This document shows, piece after piece, positions 20,412 to 30,300 of a stretch of DNA of 64,000 nucleotides. The notes under the pieces are model-generated. The model worked only from the letters and a program-made list of their open reading frames with translations. It was not told the DNA's origin and did no database searches. Made by a program: the position numbers and the translations under genes. This stretch comes from an uncultured Verrucomicrobiae bacterium. GTDB lineage: Bacteria > Verrucomicrobiota > Verrucomicrobiia > Limisphaerales > UBA1096. The number at the start of each line of letters is the position of its first letter. Position 1 is the stretch's first letter. The DNA is taken from NCBI GenBank assembly GCA_937770485.1, contig CALJHX010000025.1:1-64000 (forward strand), written 5' to 3'.

Positions 20412-21709
20412 AGGGGAGTAGTTACACTGATTCTGGAGCAAGTGCGACTGACAACTTGGACGGGGATTTGACGGAGGAGATAGTAGTGAGCGGCGAAGTA
20501 GATACATCCTTGGAAGGAACCTACACTCTAAAGTATGACGTAAGGGATGCTGAGGGGAATGCAGCCGAGAGTGCGACTCGAGTGGTGGTGGTGGAAAAGG
20601 CTAAGGAAGAGGATAAGACGACTGTGGTGCAGACGCTAAACCTTAAGGCGGGCTGGAACCTTATATCATTCTATGTAGTGGCAGAAGACATGTCACCGGC
20701 AACAGTACTTAAAACGATCAAGGGAAACCTGGCTCAGATTAAGGACCTGAAAAGTTCATATAACCCGGCATTGCCGGGATTCCTCAACACACTGAAGGGA
20801 TTGAATGTAGAAGATGGATACTGGGTGAAGGTGGATGCTAATGTAATTTTTGAATTGGAGGGAGAGGTGCCTGCAGGAGCGTCGATAAAAGTGAAGACGG
20901 GATGGAATCTTGTGGGGTACCCTAGGGAGAGCGGTGCTGCAGCAGGGAACGAGTTGACAAGCCTTGGTGGGATAGTAATGCAATTTAAGAACCTGAAGAA
21001 CTCCTATAACCCGGCGTTGCCGTCTTTTTTAAACACATTGAAAAACATCGTCCCCGGTTTGGGCTACTGGTTGAAGGTCAGTGCTGATGGAGTGTGGAAT
21101 GTGGGTGATGTCTCAGGGCAGGTTGGTAATAGGTATATAGTGAAGATGGAGTCATTAGGTGAATCGCGATGGGGACAAGTTGTGGTGTATCCAAATGTGA
21201 GTGCAACAGTCTTGGCGGAAGTGACAGTTGAAGAGAAAACTGTAAGTAGGGGCAGTGTTTTAGCGGCGTTTGTGGGTGATGAGTTGAGGGGGCAGCAAGA
21301 GGTTGTGCTGGCTAAAGGAGGTAGTTATTCAACCTTAAATGTAAATTTGCAAGAAGGGGAAGTCGTGATATTTAGACTGTGGGAAAGGGAATCAGGAAAG
21401 AAGTACAGTGCTCGTAAATCGATGAAACTGCAGATAGGTGAGACGTATGGAACAGTTAATAATTTTGTAAAGTTTGACTGGGAGATAGAGAGTTCCAAAG
21501 TGGTATTAAGCCACACTCGTTCACCTTTTGGGATTAATTTTGAGAGTGAGTTAAGCCAATATTATAATCTTGAGAAGTCATCTGATCTAATTAATTGGAG
21601 TGTAGTTGAGATTATTTTAGGTAATGGTAAAACTATCCAACATCGTGGGGTAAATGAGGATGGAAGCAAAGTATTCTACCGATTAAGAGTTTTAAAAATA
21701 ATTGAGTAA
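19553..21709 (+). CDS. giant protein gene 2, C-terminal piece: repeats 36-40, GWNLIS module, ELRG domain, C-terminal module
   Basis: Continues repeat 36 (VGVYELFYSVKD) after the extra A at 19545. It carries the last four DUF5011-type domains, a linker (VVVVEKAKEEDK), a double GWNLIS module at 20630-21110 (KAGWNLISFYVV, YNPALPGFLNTLKG, GYWVKV; then KTGWNLVGYP, YNPALPSFLNTLKN, GYWLKV), an ELRG domain at 21140-21480 (LAAFVGDELRGQQE) and a C-terminal module with NLEKSSDLINW ... VFYRLRVLK. This C terminus is homologous to that of gene 1. It presumably serves export or surface attachment, as it is what the family members share, but the sorting route is unknown. Confidence 0.88.
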   Translation: MGVYELFYSVKDLKGNAATQVTRKVEVRDTRGPVINLKGEESVTHEAGSSYKDDGASALDVVDGDLSLEIDIVSTVNTLKPGVYTVSYGVSDVAGNKANAVVRTVTVEDTTGPVITLNGDEVVKHEAGDSYKDGGASATDLVDGDLSGVVAVLSTVDASKPGSYTVSYGVSDTVGNMAKGLVRTVKVQDTTEPVIKLKGEVLVTHEAGSSYTDKGASVMDVVDGDLSEEVNVVSTVDVSKPGDYTVSYGVSDAAGNKAKEAVRKVKVQDSTGPVITLKGEALVTYEEGSSYTDSGASATDNLDGDLTEEIVVSGEVDTSLEGTYTLKYDVRDAEGNAAESATRVVVVEKAKEEDKTTVVQTLNLKAGWNLISFYVVAEDMSPATVLKTIKGNLAQIKDLKSSYNPALPGFLNTLKGLNVEDGYWVKVDANVIFELEGEVPAGASIKVKTGWNLVGYPRESGAAAGNELTSLGGIVMQFKNLKNSYNPALPSFLNTLKNIVPGLGYWLKVSADGVWNVGDVSGQVGNRYIVKMESLGESRWGQVVVYPNVSATVLAEVTVEEKTVSRGSVLAAFVGDELRGQQEVVLAKGGSYSTLNVNLQEGEVVIFRLWERESGKKYSARKSMKLQIGETYGTVNNFVKFDWEIESSKVVLSHTRSPFGINFESELSQYYNLEKSSDLINWSVVEIILGNGKTIQHRGVNEDGSKVFYRLRVLKIIE

Positions 21710-21893
21710 AATGAGTGTTATTTGGTGTCAAGAAAGTTCTTCACAGAGAATGTGAGATAAGTTGATTAATTTAAGGGGGAACCATGGACCCTCTGGCCAA
21801 ATGCTCTTAAATCGGTAAGTTTTAAAATGAAAATCATACTGAATAAAATTAACTATGTCTGTATCTGTTAGACTCAGGTGCAATCTCAATTAA

Positions 21894-22514
21894 ATGACAG
21901 GTAAATCAATAAAATATAATATTTATGTTTGTTTTCTAATAATATTAATTTTAGGTTGTACTGTTGCTGAAGATATAGAAATTAATCAAGAGGTCACAGC
22001 AGCAAGTGAAGTAATCAAATCGTCAACCAATATGCCTGCATTACATGATGAGATTAAAAAAAGCATCAACCATCCGAATAGTAAAAGAAAAAGTGATCGT
22101 CAAATTGAGATCGTCGAAATTTTTAAGAAGAATAATATTAAAGAGTTGAAGAAAGTTTATAGCGATGGGTTCGACTTAATTAGGATTTCAAGTGTAAGGA
22201 ACAAACTGGGGGCGACCCCGCTACATGTTGCGTCAAGAAATGGGAGTAATAAAATATTAGAGTATCTCAGTGATTTTGATATAAATTTTAATATACAAGA
22301 TAATGGGGGAGGGACGTTGTTGCATACTGCAATAACTGGAAATCATTCTGATACTGTAAAGTTATTAATGGAATTGGGTGTGGATTCAAATCTAAAGAAT
22401 AATCAAGGTTACACCGCGATGGATATTTATTTAATAAATAAGGATGTTTTAGATAAAGAAATTTACGGTATTTTGAAAAATACAGATGCCGTAATATCAG
22501 AGGATATTAATTAG
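21894..22514 (+). CDS. ankyrin-repeat lipoprotein
   Basis: 206 aa. The N terminus (KYNIYVCFLIILILGC) is a lipoprotein signal with the lipobox LILGC, so the mature protein should be lipid-anchored at the membrane. The second half has two to three ankyrin repeats: LGATPLHVASRNGSNKILEY, then GTLLHTAITGNHSDTVKLLM and a partial GYTAMDIYL. Ankyrin repeats bind proteins; no catalytic residues are seen. It lies 184 bp after giant gene 2 and 29 bp before a second ankyrin-like lipoprotein, all on +, so the two are probably cotranscribed and may serve the giant proteins (inference). AT-rich like the 5' part of the giant genes. Confidence 0.75.
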   Translation: MTGKSIKYNIYVCFLIILILGCTVAEDIEINQEVTAASEVIKSSTNMPALHDEIKKSINHPNSKRKSDRQIEIVEIFKKNNIKELKKVYSDGFDLIRISSVRNKLGATPLHVASRNGSNKILEYLSDFDINFNIQDNGGGTLLHTAITGNHSDTVKLLMELGVDSNLKNNQGYTAMDIYLINKDVLDKEIYGILKNTDAVISEDIN

Positions 22515-22543
22515 ATAATACTCAAATACGGTTGTACAGTTAA

Positions 22544-23476
22544 ATGAATACCTTAAAATCATTGAATAGAATTTTACTTAGAAAGGTGAATTTTAAAATT
22601 ATTTTCATATTTGTTTTGATGTTAACAGGTTGTGGGAAACAGTCCGAAATTAGTACGGAAGTAAAAAATAAATTTAATCCAAGTGAATATGTTGTGCTGA
22701 CCAATCTCAATCTAAGCAACATACAGCCCTCGAGGCACAAGGAACTAATTGCTGAGTTAAATTTACATCCATGCAAATGTCCTGATTGCACCCCGGGTAT
22801 TTCGCTGGCACAATGTGTAAGTACAAATAGTTACTGTGCCTACAGCTCTGTTGAATCTGGGAAAATAATTAAAACTTTCCAAAAAGCACATTACGCTAAC
22901 AAGAAATTAACTTTCTCTATTTGGGATGCATCTAGATCTGGAGATATTAATGGATTATTTCGGCATCTGGTTAGAAATACACCTGTAGATCTTGAAAATG
23001 TAAAAGGTGCTACATCACTTTTGTTATCATTGAAATCTGATAACTTTGAATCTTCAGCTTTTCTGATTTTATCAGGAGCAAAACTCGATTGGGTGGATAA
23101 AAGCGGTATTACGCCTGCAATGATTTTAAAAGAAAAAGAATGGGGGGCTATTATTAAGCAAAACAATGTTAAATATAATAATAAATTCTCAATACCCATT
23201 AACGAAGTCTTGAATAAGATAATTCAAAAAGTTAACTGGAATCTTGAAAAAACAAATTTATTATCAATAAGTTTTAATGAATGGCCAGATATGTCAATTG
23301 GGGAGAATACAGTAGATGCTAAGTTACAAGTGATTGTTAAAGGTATTGTGATATCTTTGAGTCATAACAGTAAAGAGTACGAGCTGAAACTTTTGTATGA
23401 CGCGGATGTGAAATACGTTAAGTTAGTTGAATTGCTAAGCGGTAAAGTAATATTGAATAGCGGTCTTGATATATAG
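22544..23476 (+). CDS. lipoprotein with cysteine cluster and degenerate ankyrin-like repeats
   Basis: 310 aa. IIFIFVLMLTGC is a lipoprotein signal with lipobox LTGC. Next comes a cysteine cluster at about residues 76-102 (HPCKCPDCTPG, QCVSTNSYCAY), which could bind metal or form disulfides. Then two weak ankyrin-like units (WDASRSGDINGLFRHLV; ATSLLLSLKSDNFESSAFLI, followed by GITPAMILKEKEWGAII). The C-terminal 90 residues are beta-rich and unrecognised (LNKIIQKVNW ... GIVISLSHNSKEYELKLLYD). It appears to be the partner or diverged relative of the preceding lipoprotein. Function unknown. Confidence 0.65.
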   Translation: MNTLKSLNRILLRKVNFKIIFIFVLMLTGCGKQSEISTEVKNKFNPSEYVVLTNLNLSNIQPSRHKELIAELNLHPCKCPDCTPGISLAQCVSTNSYCAYSSVESGKIIKTFQKAHYANKKLTFSIWDASRSGDINGLFRHLVRNTPVDLENVKGATSLLLSLKSDNFESSAFLILSGAKLDWVDKSGITPAMILKEKEWGAIIKQNNVKYNNKFSIPINEVLNKIIQKVNWNLEKTNLLSISFNEWPDMSIGENTVDAKLQVIVKGIVISLSHNSKEYELKLLYDADVKYVKLVELLSGKVILNSGLDI

Positions 23477-24307
23477 TTGTAAATATATTTAATATTTAAG
23501 ATATTGTTCTGTGCAATGATATTACATTAATTAACTCCTACTGCCTTTATTCGCGGAATACTTTTTGCTTTAAATGCTTTAGTTCTATTCCTGTCTATAA
23601 AATTCTGATGTCGGCACCTGTTTTTTTCTCACTGTCCTCTCTGTACACGAAGGGCAAAACGAAAAATTCTGATAACCGCAACACAGATTATTTGACACTA
23701 GTACTGTTTAAGTCTGTAAACGGTTTTAAAATAGTTCAAATACAGCTATTTCCTGAAATATTATAACTTAATTATAATTACTCAATTAATTAAAACAGTA
23801 TAGTTTCTAACTATTTCTTTCGCTTTATCTGGACACTCCATAATAGTTCTCCGGTGGGTTTAAACTTAATTGTTTCTTAGAGCTTAATTTTTCTTTCTGA
23901 ATTACCTTAATATCACACGTGAATTAAAGTATGTGTTTTACCCTTGGTGTCCTTCTTAAATTAGCTTGACCTTTTTTCTGGAGGTTCGGTTGGTTTTTTT
24001 TAAAAACGTTTATTATGGGTTATTTCGAGGCTATTTATTTTGTAGTCCGAAAGCCAGATTAGCTTCACTTGTATGCATAATTCTAAGTAGACAGAAGAAT
24101 TGGCAATCACTTATGACAAAACTACAATTGGATCTGGGTTGCCAATTCTTTTTGATCCAATTTCAGTGATTATTCTTGCATTTGTATCGAAAAAATGAGG
24201 AAATCTACTCGGTTTTTTTAACCACTTAGCTTTTAAGTCGATAAATTTTTATGTTAGTACATGTCTGTTAATTATATCTTTATTTCGAAAATCAGTAAAC
24301 AAATATA
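23477..24307. other. AT-rich intergenic region before giant gene 3
   Basis: 831 bp with no credible gene; a 67-aa ORF at 23966-24169 overlaps a strong hairpin and looks random. The hairpin at 24096-24153 is the only clear structure. The last 100 bp before 24308 are AT-rich and should contain the promoter of giant gene 3, but no clear -35/-10 pair stands out. Confidence 0.6.
24096..24153 (+). terminator. long-stem hairpin followed by T-run, possible terminator
   Basis: AGAATTGGCAA (24096-24106) pairs perfectly over 11 bp with TTGCCAATTCT (24139-24149), and the T-run reaches 24153. The loop is 32 nt, long for an intrinsic terminator. It lies 620 bp after the second lipoprotein gene and 155 bp before giant gene 3, so it could end readthrough from upstream or be a 5' leader structure of gene 3. 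Confidence 0.45.
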
Positions 24308-27100
24308 ATGTTTAATATTATTTCTAATAATAAATCCCCCTTTCTACTGTCTTTTTTGTGTTTTTTTGCCTTGTTGGAGCGCTCTTCGTTAGGTCAGGAA
24401 AATTTTGGTGACGTTAAAACTTACACAAGTGTTGCCACAACTATGTTTGGTCAGGTAACGATTAATGGGGTGGCCGCGGAAGATGGAGATGTAGTGGCAG
24501 CTTATGTGGGTGGGGAATTGAGGGGTAAGAATGCGGTAATCATAAATGCTGGGATAGCCTGGTTGAATATGGAGATCCATGCTGCTGGAGGAACGGAGAC
24601 GGCGACATTCAAGGTATATGATGCGAGTACGGGATTAACGTATGACGATATAGATCTGACTGTTGAGTTCGACGGAAACGACAGTAATAGGGCTTCGGAG
24701 GGAAGCTATTCGGATCCTTTATTTCTCAAGGTGATTGTAGCTGACACGACCCCTCCAGTGATCACGCTGACAGGCTCTGCTTTAGTGACCCATGAGCTTG
24801 GAGCGACTTATACGGATGCGGGAGCGACAGCCGATGGAGGGGAAACGGTTACGACTAGCGGAACGGTGAATGTGAACACCGCTGGAACCTATACCCTGAC
24901 TTACAGCGCAGCTGATGCAGCCGGGATCGCGGCGACAAGTGTAATTCGGACCGTAACCGTGTCGGATACGATGGGACCTGTGATCACCCTGACAGGTTCT
25001 GCTTCAGTGACCCATGAGCTTGGAACGACTTATACAGATGCGGGAGCGACAGCCAATGGAGGGGAAACGGTTACGACTAGCGGAACGGTGAACGTGAACA
25101 ACACTGGAGCCTATACCCTGACCTACAGTGCAACTGATACAGCCGGGAACGCAGCAACAAGTGTAACCAGAACCGTAACCGTGTCGGATACGGCGGCACC
25201 TGTAATCACTCTGACAGGCTCTGCTTCAGTGACCCATGAGCTTGGAACGACTTATACAGATGCGGGAGCGACAGCCAGTGGAGGGGAAACGGTTACGACT
25301 AGCGGAACGGTGAATGTGAACACTGCTGGAACCTATACCCTTACTTACAGCGCAGCTGATGCAGCCGGGAACACAGCAACAAATGTAACCAGAACCGTAA
25401 CCGTGTCGGATACGGCGTCACCTGTGATCACTCTGACAGGCTCTGCTTCAGTGACCCATGAGCTTGGAACGACTTATACAGATTCGGGAGCGACAGCCAG
25501 TGGAGGGGAAACGGTTACGACTAGCGGAACGGTGAATGTGAACACCGCTGGAACCTATACCCTTACTTACAGCGCAGCTGATGCAGCCGGGAACACAGCA
25601 ACAAGTGTAACTCGAACCGTAACCGTGTCGGATACGACGGCACCCGTGATCACCCTGACAGGCTCTGCTTCAGTGACCCATGAGCTTGGAGTGACTTATA
25701 CAGATGCGGGAGCGACAGCCGATGGAGGGGAAACTGTAACACCGAGCGGGACAGTGGATGTCAATACGGCTGGTGTTTACACCGTTACATACAGTGCAAG
25801 TGATACAGCCGGGAATACGGGCACAGCGACCAGGATTGTTACCGTGAGTGCTCCAGCAGGAACGGCGGTGCCGGTGATAACGTTGATAGGTGCAGCTTCA
25901 GTGACGGTTGGTGTTGGGGGGGCATACACTGAAGCAGGTGCAATATCAGATGGAGGAGAAACTGTGACAACGAGCGGAACAGTGGATATCAATACTGTTG
26001 GTGTTTACACTATTAAATACAGTGCAACTAATGCAGCCGGGAAGGCAGCGGTTGAGGTGGTCAGGACAGTGAATATAGTGGAGGTTGCTGCTGGAGAAAA
26101 CTTTGGCAAGGTTACGACCTACACAAATATAGCCACAACGCTAATAGGGCAGGTGACTATTGATGGGGAAGCTGCGGGAGTGGGAGATGTAGTGGCGATT
26201 TATGTCGGGGAAGAGTTGAGGGGGAAGCAGGGCGTTATCATTAATGGGGGTTATGCCTGGTTGAACGTACAGGTTCATTCAGTAGGGGGAGAGGAGACAG
26301 CTGCGTTCAAAGTATATGATGCTAGTACGGGAGTTACGCATAATGATATTGATCTAAGTGTGGTGATTCAGCCGGAAGGCGAAGTGGGAAGTTTTGGGGA
26401 ACCGTTGATGATCAAAGTGGTTGGAGCAGGTCAAACAGATACGACGGCGCCGGTGATAGCGCTAAATGGGGATGAGGTAGTATCTGTTGGGGTGGGTTTG
26501 ACTTACAGCGATGCCGGGGCGAGTGCGAGCGATAATGTTGATGGAGATTTGACAGCTTTAATCGTGCTGAAGAGTACGGTGGACATCGAATCGTTGGGCA
26601 GTTACACGGTGACTTACAATGTGAGTGACTCAGCAGGGAACGCGGCGGTTGAGGTGGTCAGGGCGGTGAATGTGATCGAAGCAGATTCTGGGGGCGGTTT
26701 TATTATAGGGGAAGTTAAGACCTACACAAACATAGCCACAACGCTAATAGGGCAGGTGACGATTGATGGTGAAGCAGCTGAAGTGGGAGATATAGTGGGA
26801 ATTTATGTTGGGGAAGAGTTGAGGGGAAAGCAAGAGGTTCTCTTAAACTCTGGGACAGCCTGGTTGAATGCCCAGGTTCACGCTGCAGGTGGGGATGAGA
26901 CGGCGACATTCAAGGTATATGATGCGAGTAAGGGAGTGACGTCTGAAAAGATTGATCTGAGTGTAGTGATTAGGCCGGAAGGAGAGGTTGGGAGTTTCGG
27001 GGAACCATTGTTAATTAAAGCGCTTGGAGTCGGGGCCAGCAGACACGACCGCGCCGGTGATCACGCTGACAGGTTCAGCTTCGGTGACTGTAGAAATTAG
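24308..27100 (+). CDS. giant protein gene 3, N-terminal piece: signal peptide, three ELRG domains, first Ig-like repeats
   Basis: Starts with a signal peptide (SPFLLSFLCFFALLERSSLG, mature protein from about QENFGD). First ELRG domain at 24400-24740 (GDVVAAYVGGELRGKN, TATFKVYDAS). Then five near-identical DUF5011-type domains of 74 aa (24758-25867; VTHELGTTYTDAGATA, GGETVTTSGTVNVN), a sixth more distant one, a second ELRG domain (26090-26440; GDVVAIYVGEELRGKQ), a seventh Ig-like domain with the DGDL form, and a third ELRG domain (26690-27040; GDIVGIYVGEELRGKQ). The frame is lost at an extra C near 27037, the first of six insertions within 384 bp. Continues in 27389-37708. Confidence 0.87.
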   Translation: MFNIISNNKSPFLLSFLCFFALLERSSLGQENFGDVKTYTSVATTMFGQVTINGVAAEDGDVVAAYVGGELRGKNAVIINAGIAWLNMEIHAAGGTETATFKVYDASTGLTYDDIDLTVEFDGNDSNRASEGSYSDPLFLKVIVADTTPPVITLTGSALVTHELGATYTDAGATADGGETVTTSGTVNVNTAGTYTLTYSAADAAGIAATSVIRTVTVSDTMGPVITLTGSASVTHELGTTYTDAGATANGGETVTTSGTVNVNNTGAYTLTYSATDTAGNAATSVTRTVTVSDTAAPVITLTGSASVTHELGTTYTDAGATASGGETVTTSGTVNVNTAGTYTLTYSAADAAGNTATNVTRTVTVSDTASPVITLTGSASVTHELGTTYTDSGATASGGETVTTSGTVNVNTAGTYTLTYSAADAAGNTATSVTRTVTVSDTTAPVITLTGSASVTHELGVTYTDAGATADGGETVTPSGTVDVNTAGVYTVTYSASDTAGNTGTATRIVTVSAPAGTAVPVITLIGAASVTVGVGGAYTEAGAISDGGETVTTSGTVDINTVGVYTIKYSATNAAGKAAVEVVRTVNIVEVAAGENFGKVTTYTNIATTLIGQVTIDGEAAGVGDVVAIYVGEELRGKQGVIINGGYAWLNVQVHSVGGEETAAFKVYDASTGVTHNDIDLSVVIQPEGEVGSFGEPLMIKVVGAGQTDTTAPVIALNGDEVVSVGVGLTYSDAGASASDNVDGDLTALIVLKSTVDIESLGSYTVTYNVSDSAGNAAVEVVRAVNVIEADSGGGFIIGEVKTYTNIATTLIGQVTIDGEAAEVGDIVGIYVGEELRGKQEVLLNSGTAWLNAQVHAAGGDETATFKVYDASKGVTSEKIDLSVVIRPEGEVGSFGEPLLIKALGVGASRHDRAGDHADRFSFGDCRN
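24758..25867 (+). repeat. five tandem 222-bp repeats (74-aa Ig-like domains)
   Basis: The landmark GTGATCAC (or GTAATCAC) recurs at 24758, 24980, 25202, 25424 and 25646, exactly 222 bp (74 codons) apart. The units differ at few positions. They are shorter than the 78-80-aa version used elsewhere because DxxDGDLT is replaced by DGGETVT. Such perfect tandem coding repeats can expand or contract by slippage or recombination. Confidence 0.92.
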
Positions 27101-27388
27101 GGGGGCTTACACCGATGCTGGTGCAACATCAGATGGAGGATGAAACTGTAACAACCAGCGGTACAGTAGGATGTGAATACGGTTGGTGTTTATACGGTTA
27201 CTTACATGTGCAAGTGATGCCGCAGGAAATACGGGCACAGCAACCAGAAATGTTACCGTGAGTGAACCAGTAGACACTACTGCGCCGGTGATCACGCTGA
27301 CGGGTGCAATTGAGGTGACTGTTGAAGTCGGGGGGGAGATACACTGAAGGAGGTGCAACATCAGATGGAGGAGAAACTGTAACAACGA

Positions 27389-30300
27389 GTGGTACAGTGG
27401 ATGTCGATAAGACTGGTGATTTATACGGTGACTTACAATGCAACTGATGCAACCGGGAATGCGGCGGTTGAGGTGGTTAGGACAGTGAATGTAGTGGACA
27501 CAAAGGTGCCGGTGATAACACTGAGCGGTAAGGCCACGGTGCAGGTTGAGGCGAAAGGTACGTATGTGGATGCCGGGGTGAGTGCGACGGATAGTTACGA
27601 TGGTGATTTGACTGGGTCCGTAGTGATGACAGGCAGTGTCGAAGTAAATTCCGTTGGTACCTACGTTTTAAGTTATAACGTTTCGGATTCATCTGGTAAT
27701 ACAGCATTAGAAGTTCGACGAATAGTTACTGTTGGTGATTCTGGGACACCGGTAATAAAACAAAAGGGTGAAATTTCAGTGTTCCACGAGGCCGGAACTC
27801 CTTATGTAGATGCTGGTGCTAGCGCGAGCGACACATTGGATGGTGATTTGACAGGTTCTATCCTCAGTAACAGCTCGGTCAATGTAGATGCAGTGGGTAT
27901 TTACACGGTGACCTACAGCGTCAGTGATAGCAGCGGAAATGCCGCAGTTGGGGTAGTCAGGACAGTGAACGTTCAGGATACTAAGGCCCCGGTGATAACG
28001 CTAAAGGGAGAGGCAACAATGCAGGTTGAGGTGGGCTCGAGGTACATTGAAAGCGGTGCGATAGCGAGCGACAGCTACGATGGCGATTTGACGAGTTCAA
28101 TAGAGGTGACAAGCACGGTGAACACAGGAGCTTTAGGTCTTTACAGCGTGACCTACGATGTAGTTGATCAAGGGGGGAACGCCGCAGAGTCGGTGGTTAG
28201 GACGGTAAACGTTGTGGACACGACAGCGCCTGTAATCAAGCTGAAGGTGTCGCTGCTAAGCGGTGGAGTGATTGAGCTAAGCGGTGATGTCACCGTGACT
28301 GTTGAGGCGGGTACTGTTTTTAATGATGATGGGGCGAATGCGACGGATAGCTATGATGGAGATTTGACAAGCTCAGTGGATGTTGCCGGCATCGTAGATT
28401 ACTTAAAAGTGGGAGAATACAAACTGACTTACAATGTAAGTGACGCTGCAGGGAACACCGCTGAGGAAGTAGTCAGGACGGTTAATGTGAGTGACAAAAC
28501 GTTGCCTGTAATCACGCTTAAGGGTGATCCGGTAGTTCAGGTTGATGCAGGAACAAGTTATATTGATGCCGGAGCGAGTGCGATCGACAGCTATGATGGT
28601 GATTTGACGGTATCTGTTGCCACGGAGAGCACGGTAGACGTCTTTGCAGTTGGGAATTACACGGTGAGTTATAATGTAAGTGATGAGGCGGGAAATGCTG
28701 CGCAGGAGGTTGTTAGGACAGTTAATGTGGGTGACACTACTTTGCCTGTAATCACGCTTAAAGGGGAAGCAATAGTCCAGGCTGATTTGGGAACTAGTTA
28801 CAGTGATTCCGGAGCGAGTGCGAGCGATAGTTTTGACGGTGATTTGACGGGGTCTATTGTAAAGGAGAGCACAGTGGATATCCTGACGATTGGTAGTTAT
28901 ACTGTGGTTTACAGTGTAAGTGATGCAGCCGGTAACGCAGCGGTTCAATTAGTAAGGACGGTAAATGTGGCGGATATAACGGCGCCAGTTATTACGCTAA
29001 TTGATAACGATGTTGTGACGGTTGAGCCGGGTTCAAGCTATACTGATGCTGGGGCAAGTGCAACGGACAGTTACGACGGTGATTTGACGGGTTCAATTGT
29101 GGTAACAGGTACGGTGAACACTGCGACGGCGGGCATTTATTTGTTGAGCTTTAAAGTGAATGACGCGGCAGGGAACTCGGTTGCTGTGGTGAGAACTGTG
29201 AATGTGGAGGACACGATACAGCCAGTGATTACGCTTCTAGGGGATGAGGTTGTTACAGTTGAGGGAGGTGTAAATTACATAGATGCTGGTGTGACTGCGA
29301 CGGACAGTTATGATGGAGATTTGACAGCGTCAGTAGAGGTGGTCGGCACGGTTAATCTTTTCCAAGTAGGCAGTAACAAATTGATCTACAAAGTGAGTGA
29401 TGCGGCAGGGAATACAGGTGTTGAGGTTGTTAGGACTGTGAATGTGGAGGACACGATAGCGCCAGTGATCACGATTATAGGGGAAAATGAGACCGCAACT
29501 GCATTTGGTTTGGAGTACATTGACTCCGGTGCGACCGCGCAAGATTTAATGTACGGTGAAGTTTCTGATCTTATCAAGGTGGATAGTAGTGTCGACACGA
29601 GTCAGTTGGGAACCTATACGGTCCAGTACAATGTCACAGACGAGGCGGGCAACGAAGCGGATTTGAAGGTTCGGACTGTAGTTGTTGAGGATCTTGTGCC
29701 GCCGCATATCGTTTTAATTGGAGGGGCTACAGTTGGTGCGGCTGAGGGTAGTATATATAAAGATTTGGGAGCGATTGCCGTTGATGATCTTGATGGTGAT
29801 GTTTCTGGCAATTTGCAAATCTCAAGTAATGTTGATACCTCAAAGTCTGGGCGATATTACGTTAGGTACAATGTTAGTGACAGCAAAGGTAACCAAGCGA
29901 TAGAAACTGTACGTGAAGTATTGATTCGCCGTGATACTGCCCCTCCTATATTAACTTTGGAAGGTATTGCAGTTGTTCAATTGGAGGCGGGCGATACTTA
30001 TGTCGAGTTGGGTGCTTTTGCGAATGATGCTGAGGATGGGGATCTGACTGAGAGCGTTGTGATTGCTACCCCACTCAGTCTGGAAAAGCCGGGTAATTAT
30101 ATTGTCACCTATGACGTGAGTGATATAACCGGTAATGCAGCAACACAGTTGACCCGGAAAATAATCGTTACTGACACAACCCCTCCATTGTTGGAGATGA
30201 AAGGTGAGGCTTCGGTTGTAGCTGAGGCAGGTGTGATTTATGAGGATCCAGGAGTTATCGTAACGGACTATGTTGATAAGGGTTTAAATAAGTTCCTGCG

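Larger units (their letters stand above)
10909..20600 (+). repeat. 40 consecutive DUF5011-type Ig-like domain repeats in gene 2
   Basis: Counting the [VIL]-x-L-x-G start motif of each domain gives 40 units of roughly 234-240 bp. The N-terminal third is diverse and less GC-rich. The C-terminal two thirds are homogenised, with stretches identical over more than 100 bp. There are exact or near-exact copies at 954 bp spacing (11557 and 12511), 240 bp spacing (13276 and 13516) and 2,151 bp spacing (16513 and 18664). Confidence 0.9.
9453..21709 (+). other. reconstructed giant gene 2 (about 4,084 aa)
   Basis: Pieces 9453-14864, 14740-19566 and 19553-21709 form one gene. Each frame change is explained by one extra base relative to near-identical internal copies (C at 14734, A at 19545); removing both gives 12,255 bp, a whole number of codons. 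Architecture: signal peptide, ELRG, 2 MBG-like, ELRG, 40 DUF5011-type Ig-like domains, double GWNLIS, ELRG, verrucomicrobial C-terminal module. If folded end to end, 40 Ig-like domains would make a very long fibre (inference). Confidence 0.88.

Noticed and set aside
23966-24169. 67-aa + strand ORF before giant gene 3
   Set aside because: Overlaps the strong hairpin at 24096-24153, has no recognised pattern and lies in AT-rich non-coding DNA.
24758-25867. CRISPR-like array from regularly spaced repeats
   Set aside because: The 222-bp units are coding, continuous and without unique spacers.
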